Shown: piece by piece, positions 57,186 through 64,000 of the stretch | How positions within the stretch are numbered: position 1 is the stretch's first letter | How the letters are laid out: each line of letters begins with the position of its first letter | Source: Daphnia carinata | Lineage: Eukaryota; Arthropoda; Branchiopoda; Diplostraca; Daphniidae | Length of the DNA: 64,000 nt | Direction: 5' to 3' | Assembly: GCF_022539665.2 (NCBI RefSeq) | Contig: NC_081336.1 | Location: 3,612,221 to 3,676,220, forward strand | Made by a program: the position numbers and the translations under genes | Notes under the pieces: generated by a model | Seen by the model: the letters and a program-made list of their open reading frames with translations, nothing else | The model's database searches: none | Told to the model about the DNA's origin: nothing

Positions 57186-58345
57186 ATGAACGTAAGTCCT
57201 CCAACGCCCATTACATCTTTTAAACTAAAACGTCCTTTACACTAATTGATATTGTGAACCATAGGTCTTCATCTTCACAGTGTTATGCACGATGACAACA
57301 ATAGCGATTGGTCAAGATGATTCTACCTGGCAGGAACCTGTTTCTGGACGTGATTCAACACTCGAATATGGTCCCGCACCTGTTAAGGCTCCACCTTCTG
57401 ATCCCATCGCGGTCACCATTCCAACCACTGCCAAAGCCATTGCTACCGCGTATTCTGCTGCCCTAGTTCAACCTGCACCACCAGGACCAGTCAAGTTCCC
57501 TGAACAAACATCAGCAGTACATTCTTTAAAATAAATTTCAAAAAATCCAAATGCGATAGAGATTCTAATTGATTTTTGGTTTGTAGGCAATGCCCTTAAT
57601 GCCTTACAGCTTTGAATATGGAGTGGACGATGATGCGAGTGGCTTGGATTTCGGGCACAAGGAGAGCAGTGATGGTGCGATTGTCACGGGAACATATTAC
57701 GTTTTACTACCCGACGGACGTATGGAAACAGTCAATTACAAAGCTGATGGTAATGGATACGTAGCAGAAGTTTCCTATGAAGGGGAGGCCAAATATGACG
57801 CTGTCCAAACTCAACAATCGGGCGGAACTACATCAGGGACTTCCGGGCAGTTGCAAGTTTCTTCCAATACCGGTGCTCCATCTAATCGCCCTCCACAACC
57901 GCCTTCCGTCCCTACTGGTGCACCTAAAGCACCTACACAGCCAGCCGCTGTTCCATCGAAAGCTCCACAAGTATCAGCACCAGTGTGGCCGGCTGTTAAG
58001 CCACCGGTGGTCCCTAACGCTCCTGTTGTTAGTCCTACTCTTTCTGTTCCTCCTGCCATTCCTACTATTGTTAATGCCCCTGCTCCTGTTCCGGTGTACG
58101 GCCCGGTTCCAACGTCAGCTCCGGCTGCAAACTGGCCATTGAGTTCGCCTCAATTATCCCAAGCCCCTGCCATACCAATTCCTGTAACTCCAGCGGGATT
58201 CGCTCGTTCACCTGTCCAGGTAGGAGTTCAGGCCTCTTACGGTCAAGCTGCTCCTCCATCTGCAATTCCACCGTATCCGGTTGGACCAACTCCATTGAGT
58301 CAGAGAAACACTCCTAAGCCTCGATCTAATCCCTATTCCATTTGA
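57186..58345 (+). CDS. Rebers-Riddiford cuticle protein, Pro/Ala/Val-rich (second copy)
   Basis: Exons 57186-57191 (ATGAAC|GTAAGT), 57265-57516 (84 codons) and 57587-58345 (TGTAG|GCAATG) join in phase 0 for 338 residues, the same length as the gene at 35091. It has a signal peptide, then the chitin-binding domain (YSFEYGVDDDASGLDFGH to GYVAEVSYEGEA), then the low-complexity Pro/Ala/Val tail. The domain is essentially identical to that of the first copy; changes fall mostly in the tail and the second exon. It is a recent paralogue under evident constraint and lies head to head with GTPase copy H. Confidence 0.9.
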
Positions 58346-59286
58346 ACTGCTTAAATTGATATAAGAGCATACAGTTTATGTCAACCTCATGATTTTTTTG
58401 TACGGAAACGGAATATGGAACCTGCCTTTAAAGAAGATTTAAATATAACTATAATATTATAATATCGGTGTTTGTCTAATGAATTTCGCAATTAGTCGAC
58501 AATAACAATACGATTTATTGAACACCTTTAAATAGTTCACGAATGTTTGAGTTCTATAGCCTACCTCTCAAGTTCACGGTGGTCTTTGCTTTTTCATGTT
58601 GAAGACACCGTTGATACACCAGCGTAAATAAATGTGTGCAACAAACTCAGTCTTTTTATTTCTTACAGAACCACTATAATAATTCAGGTGGATAATCCTA
58701 CTAATGATAAATTAATCCCATCACTGCTTAATCGGAATATTCTTTTAAAAAATTCGTTGAATGATGTGACGAAAAGCCGTTAGGTTTGAAGCTCATCATT
58801 GCGTGAATTTAAGAACGAACCCCGTGAGTCCTTAATATCTGATATTTCATACGCCACTTCACTTAAGCTTGGGAATCGATGGCCCTGACCTGGTAACTTA
58901 CTTTGTATTATTTCCGGTGACCTTGCTTATTCAGAAATAAAAGAATGTGATTTGGCTGAACGTTTTGCGTCTTCCTTTTTCGCTACTTGCGTTTTATTCG
59001 TGACCTTCTTGTTCATTCACAAACGACGTTGCATTCCTTGTATCAGATTGTCTTCAGCATTAGTTGAACGTACTTTCACTTGACCGGATCCTTTGCACGG
59101 TCCTCTGCCAACTACGACACAAAGCAGCACAAAAAGACACGTTATTGTACTATTAGCAAATAACGGTACACAATGAATTCACGAGAAAAGTCCTTTGTAA
59201 TATTGATACCTCACAAACCATCCGCTCCATAATCATCCACCGTTCTATCGTAACTAAGCACAATAAACTAAATCGCAAAGGTAGCC
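58346..59286. other. Intergenic, includes a possible poly(A) signal
   Basis: An AATAAA lies at 58627-58632, about 280 bp after the stop. The first 200 bp resemble the flank after 36248. The rest is unique in the window and shows no gene. Confidence 0.45.
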
Positions 59287-59323
59287 TATATAAGCAACGA
59301 ACGAATAGACTAGCTCATCAGTT
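59287..59323 (+). promoter_or_regulatory. Core promoter: TATATAAG plus TCAGTT initiator
   Basis: TATATAAG at 59287-59294 and TCAGTT at 59318-59323. The initiator matches the other cuticle genes, while the upstream block is not shared. Confidence 0.75.
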
Positions 59324-59349
59324 CAACAATCTTTTCTTGCCAGGCCAAC

Positions 59350-61912
59350 ATGAGTGTAAGAAACCCACATGTTCTTATTTCACGTTTAAATGAACTTTGA
59401 ATATACTTTATCGCTTTTCAGGTGGCCGCCTTAATACTAGTTGGTCTGATGACGATCATGGTAGCAGGTCAAAACGAATGGGAAGAATTCAATTTAGAGC
59501 ATGATGAATCTTTATTGTACGATGACATTTCCAGTTACGCCTCCACACCTCCTGTGGCAACGGCCAACAAGGTTAATAACAATTCTATTGTCTTTCCAAC
59601 ATCACCTTCAAAAGAGCCCGATCCAGAGCCAGAGCCGAAATCACCGACTGCAGCCATTCACGCTGTAAGTTCGTTTGATTAACTATTCAAAAGTACATGG
59701 TTAACTATGTCCTTACGAATTTTGCCAGTTGAACGCTAAGACTGCCAGACCTTACAGCTTTGGATATGCGGTGGAGGACAGTAAAGCTGGCTTAGATTTC
59801 GGACACAGTGAGACCAGCGATGGTACGAGTGTTACGGGAACGTATTACGTTTTACTTCCTGACGGGCGTAAGGAGACTGTCAACTACAAAGCTGATGCAA
59901 ATGGATATGTAGCAGAGGTTTCCTACGAAGGTGAAGCAAAATTTGATGATAAACAAGCACTGAAAACAAAAGGTACCTTTGGGAAACTACAAGTGGATTC
60001 CGGAAACTCTGGACCTGGTCCAGCAGTTGGTACAAATGTTGAGACCCCACGATCTGGGCCTTCTTCTAAAGCCCCGTCTTCACAAGTAGTTCAGCAAACT
60101 CCAACAGCTCTTGGGGGTTCAACATCATCAACTCTTAAAACACCAACGGTCAATATCAGTTCAACTGCTAGTACCGCTACTTCTGCTCTTCCTTCTAGCA
60201 CTACCCAACCTTCACCTGTTTCCACTCCAATCCCCTCTCCAACCTCACCTTCAACTGCAATTGAATCTTCAACTACAATCCCGAAATTGACTACAATTCA
60301 AACTCAAATTTCAAACCCAACTGCAAAACCGACTACACCTTCCGTTTCAACCTTGATTGCAACTTCTACTCCTAGTCCCATCTCGACTTCTGGAACTCCT
60401 CCAGTTCCAGTTACAAACGCATCTTTGTCTTCGTCTCCGATTTCAACTGGAACTCAAATTCCAAACCCAACTGAAAAACCTACTACACCTTCCGTTTCAA
60501 CTTTGATTGCAACTTCTACTCCTAGTACCATCTCGACTTCTGGAACTCCTCCAGTTCCAGCTCCAAACGCATCATTGTCTTCGGTTCCGATTTCGACTGG
60601 AACTCCAACCCCTCTTACTTCAAATTCTGGTATTACTACAGTCCCTGTCACAAGCCCATCTTCAACTGCAGTTCCAACTCAAATATCAGTTCCAGATACA
60701 ACTCCACGTCCAAACGCAACGTCCATTTCAACTCCCAGTGTAATTACCTCTCTCCCTAAACTCTCCTCATCCTCCGTGACAAGCCCAGCAACAACCTCAG
60801 TCCCAGTTCAGAATCTAACATTCATGCCATCACCTCAAACCCTTGGAACTCGACCCACTGGAGCACTTACGCTTTCCTCAGATACCCCGTCCATTCCTTC
60901 AGTCATCCCCAAAGCTCCTGAAACGTCATCTTCAACATCCAAATCTTTTTCCGACGCTCTAGCAGCTTTCGTTCGTTCAGCTGGGCCGACCTTCATTTAT
61001 TGCCGCAATCTTCTGCCTAATTGCACAACTAAAAATCGAACATCTCGAGCCTCGAGCAAAGCAAAAGGATCTACCCCTCAAACTCTTTCACTTTGCAAAT
61101 ATTGCATCACCTTAAAGAACACCTGCTCCAACCTGGAATCTTCTGAACCCGTATCTCCTGTCCGTAATGACACATATCAAGCATTCCAAGCTCTAATACC
61201 TTCACCTCCTTCATGGCCACCTGTGACATCACCCGTAGCATTAACAAGAGCAATCAACGATCCGACCTCAAATTCAACTGCGAAACCTAGGCCGTCCGAC
61301 CGATTTGCCGAATCCATTGATTTTAGGGACGTTGTGGATGAAGCTCCTTCAGGCCTATCTGATGTTGCCCAGTACGCTGAAACGCATTTCAATTACTGCC
61401 GCGGAATAAGGTCGTTCTGCCCTCGATTAGAATCTACTCGACCCTATTGGGAAGGGTCTTCTGAAGTTCCTCGTAAATGGAAAGAATCATTTCTTTCAAC
61501 CATCAACGCGTGTAGTTACTGTCGCAGCTTGTGGCCTCTCTGTTTCGAATTGGAAACATCTGAATTTCTCCTAGATCCAGCGCAATTATTCACTCTGCGC
61601 GCACTGGAAGAGGATGTCAGTGATGCTATTTTCACTCTGAATTATTGTCGTAACATGACGGAAGATTGTTCTAAATTGAACGCTACCCAATACTTGCAAG
61701 AGTTTACGCCTCAGGCCCGTTCTGTTCCAGTGGCAGATCCTGTTCAAACTCAAATTTCATTTCTCGAAGAGCAATCAGTTTCCGAGCTCGTAGAAGATCT
61801 TTCTGAACCGCTGCAATCCGAGGATGGAAATGAAGAGGATTCAGGAGGAATCCAACTTGTTATATATTGCCGTCGCGTATCGTCGATTTGCTCTCAGTTA
61901 ACGTCTATGTAA
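59350..61912 (+). CDS. Large cuticle protein: chitin-binding domain, Ser/Thr/Pro region, six YCx6C motifs
   Basis: Exons 59350-59355 (ATGAGT|GTAAGA), 59422-59664 (81 codons, GCT|GTAAGT) and 59729-61912 join in phase 0 for 810 residues. The signal peptide is MSVAALILVGLMTIMVAG|QNE. The chitin-binding domain (YSFGYAVEDSKAGLDFGH to GYVAEVSYEGEA) opens the last exon. About 330 residues of Ser/Thr/Pro-rich, mucin-like sequence follow, including a near-exact duplicated block (STLIATSTPS...ISTSGTPPVP). The last 300 residues carry six copies of Tyr-Cys-x6-Cys, usually followed by xxLe/u, from about residue 504 to 794. Secretion and chitin binding are supported by the family. Disulfide crosslinking or binding by the tail is inference; I recognise no named domain there. 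Confidence 0.9.
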
Positions 61913-62300
61913 TAAAATCGACATGGAAGGATCCCGAAGTAATCCAACCTGGCAGATTAGAAGGAAAAGGACCTACGTAATAATAGACTTGTGTCGTCAT
62001 CAACTATATCAAGAAAGCGTCAAGATCAAAAGACAATTACATATACCAGTTCATGTAAGATTATGATTATTATTTTTTAACTTATTCAACCAATATTCTC
62101 GCATAGTGTGAAATATAATAAAGAGATGTCAGCTCGCACCAAGGAAAGTACCAAAATAAATGTATTTTTTCCTTTTTCTCATTTCTTTTTTATTAAAAAA
62201 TCTACACGATTAAAAAGGACACCAATATTTTTTTCTTTGGAACCGGCGTTCAAACTAGGTTATAATAGGTTAGGACTCATGAAATTCCCAATCAAAATTT
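61913..62300. other. 3' region of the large cuticle gene
   Basis: An AATAAA at 62117-62122 lies about 205 bp after the stop and is the likely poly(A) signal. No further gene is visible. Confidence 0.55.
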
Positions 62301-62392
62301 TAAGCCCGATAAAATAAGCCCGGCGTTAAAAAGTCGGGCTTAAAAAATAAGCCCAATAAAATAAGCCCGATGAAATAAGCCCGACTTTTTAC
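62301..62392. repeat. 14-bp repeats forming a long inverted repeat
   Basis: TAAGCCCGATAAAA-like units start at 62301, 62315, 62348, 62362 and 62376 (14-bp steps). A reversed unit, GTTAAAAAGTCGGGCTTA, at 62325-62342 pairs with TAAGCCCGACTTTTTAC at 62376-62392 to give a hairpin. It may be a small mobile-element end; no family is recognised. Confidence 0.7.
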
Positions 62393-63174
62393 AATTTTCA
62401 TATATTTTGTTTAAATCACGAAAATTAGTTTGATTTTCAGGCAGAAACATCAAAGAAAACAAAGTAAATTTCACAGTTTGCCCAATCCAAAAAGAAATGG
62501 CTATAAATTAAAAAAAAAAAATGTAGGGCACACAATGTAAGTTGCTGTCATGCAATAACTTATACAATAAATCCATCACAAATGGCAGCACTATATACGT
62601 CTCCACGTTACGTCATTTTACGCAGAAAATGTTCCCCAACATTCTAGAAACAAAGATAAAAAACAGTTGAGCAAGTTACCTTACACATTTTTCACCTTCC
62701 CGATTTAATAGGCAACTTCATTTCCTTTGAACATCAACCCAGTTTTGCCACACAAAAAAATTGGTTTCGGCATTTCTTTGTGTGTAGGGGATGACGGACG
62801 CATCCTGGCATCGGACCAAAAGCAATAAAACCGATAAAGGATTGCGGTCTGCGGTCACATGCCTGCTCAAGCAATTGCTTCTATTCTGCAGCACGACCTT
62901 CAAGCATTACATGGAAGCAGCTCATCATCGTCGTTATTAGACCTCATATTTTGGCTTCACAGAAGGGCATTTTGTTAGGAAATCTTCTCTACTAAAAAAG
63001 AAAGCAAAAACTGAGAGGAATTTTTGTTGATAAAAGCAACTTTGCAGTCCACGAGCATTGCGTATAACGGGTGCGCGACAGCACGTAAGCCGAGGGCAGG
63101 GATAGCGGATGCTTTGCAGAATAATATTGGCTTAATATCTTTTTTACAAAAAAAAATATTTAAATAGCATAACA
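62393..63174. other. AT-rich DNA, no gene seen
   Basis: Short open frames on the minus strand (for example 62718-62903) have no recognisable protein features. Several A/T homopolymers are present. Confidence 0.45.
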
Positions 63175-63240
63175 ACAAAAATTCGAACCCGTGAAAGCAC
63201 CATGGCAACCGCAAGCTATGCCACAGCGCCATACCTCACT
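63175..63240 (-). repeat. tRNA-like SINE head (minus)
   Basis: On the minus strand an A-box-like TGGCGCTGTGGCATAGCTTG is followed about 30 bp later by a B-box-like GGGTTCGAATT, the spacing of an RNA polymerase III tRNA promoter. The stems do not pair as a proper tRNA, so a tRNA-derived SINE is more likely than a working tRNA gene. Confidence 0.4.
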
Positions 63241-63307
63241 CACATACTATATACATAAAATGCCTATTTAAATGGCTCACACCTAAAGCAAAGTTCGGCT
63301 GAAATGT

Positions 63308-63380
63308 GCGGTGTTGGCACAGTGGTTATCACCCACGCTTTGTATTCTATCGGTCCCGGGTTCAAGACCCGCAACATCTG
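63308..63380 (+). repeat. tRNA-like SINE head (plus)
   Basis: TTGGCACAGTGGTTATCAC (A-box-like) and GGGTTCAAGACCC (B-box-like, inside a plausible T-arm) are spaced as in a tRNA. The acceptor stem pairs poorly and no convincing anticodon arm forms. A tRNA-derived SINE or a decayed tRNA is the best reading. Confidence 0.4.
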
Positions 63381-64000
63381 ATTTCCAAGATCTCCACGCT
63401 CTCCTCAGTTTTCTAACACCAGTAGCGCGTACAGTGCGGCTAGCAGGTTAATAGGTAGGCAGGCTAGTCGTTTTTTAAAAATGGGAAATCCATAGGCCGA
63501 TCGGTATTGCTATACGCTCACGACGAAGCCGAAGCGAGAAATTTTAATGGCTCTTCTTATAGCTATTATATAAGAAAAATCAGTAGACTGATTAATGTAA
63601 CTGCTGAAAATCCAATATCGTTTCGTGTATATTTCTCCGTAATTTAAAGCTCTGCTCTTGATAATCGTAGTCACGACTTGAAAACACAAAAGACAAATCA
63701 CGAGTTGTTTAACAACCGAATAAATAAGAACATCTAAGAGCTGTAATAGTGAATCCGGTCTGCCGTTGATCATTGTATACAGTCACGCAATTTCCTGCCT
63801 TTCTTGCTAGTGTTGCATCGATTTCTGTCTAAAAAGAGTTAAGAGCCTTAAAACTGAATTTGATTGGCTGGATTTAGCTTTCAATTAATCAATTTTCATT
63901 AGCGCTGATGTCGAAACTTGCATAGTGCAAAGACAGTTGGCCAGCGTGTACGTTGCGGATGACCGCAGCTGGTCCCATCTTTTCTTACGACATCCCCACT
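63381..64000. other. Unique sequence, no gene seen
   Basis: No coding frame with recognisable features. It may include the body of the SINE that starts at 63308. Confidence 0.4.

Noticed and set aside
63308-63380. A functional tRNA gene
   Set aside because: The acceptor and anticodon stems pair poorly despite good A- and B-box-like sequences.
1-64000. CRISPR arrays, bacterial operons or rRNA genes
   Set aside because: None seen. Introns, cuticle genes and LTR element show eukaryotic DNA.

Overview
The window reads as nuclear DNA of an arthropod, most likely a Daphnia-like branchiopod crustacean. The evidence is: several cuticle proteins with Rebers-Riddiford (chitin_bind_4) domains; genes whose first coding exon is a bare two-codon ATG exon; introns of 66-80 bp; TATA plus TCAGTT promoters; and an intact Ty3/gypsy LTR retrotransposon. 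The species is an inference.

Layout. The window is a tandem, repeatedly rearranged array of one ancestral unit. That unit is a cuticle gene (+ strand), its 3' flank, a fossil exon that looks like the start of a methyltransferase, and then a large two-exon P-loop GTPase gene (- strand) that lies head to head with the next cuticle gene. Positions 1-191 hold the end of one cuticle gene. GTPase copies lie at 3120-5252 (pseudogene), 6950-9321 (nearly intact), 14877-16997 (double-domain pseudogene), 18639-20771 (pseudogene), 22472-24816 (nearly intact), 26468-28823 (intact), 38725-41041 (broken), 45048-47601 (double-domain, open), 48942-51270 (broken) and 52929-55555 (broken). Cuticle genes lie at 12490-14520 (pseudogene), 35091-36248 (intact), 42663-44693 (open main exon, unresolved start), 57186-58345 (intact) and 59350-61912 (intact, with an unusual cysteine-repeat tail). 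A gypsy element with identical LTRs sits at 29835-34452. The right end (61913-64000) holds repeats and two tRNA-like (SINE-type) heads but no supported gene.

Duplications. Positions 1479-10407 and 16998 to about 25870 are almost identical at a constant 15,519-bp offset for the first 5 kb. About 11870-16996 matches 42045-47195, and 34480-36250 matches 56580-58345. Shared frameshifts and stops show that several copies were already dead when they were duplicated. Clustered differences suggest gene conversion.

Function. The cuticle genes encode secreted chitin-binding structural proteins. The GTPases have a GATGSGKT P-loop, a DTPGFGDT switch, a paired Cys cluster and a C-terminal coiled coil. 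They resemble a broad animal family of AIG1/septin-like GTPases of unknown role. The most unusual item is a two-G-domain version (45048-47601) whose first P-loop is degenerate, giving a pseudo-GTPase plus GTPase tandem.
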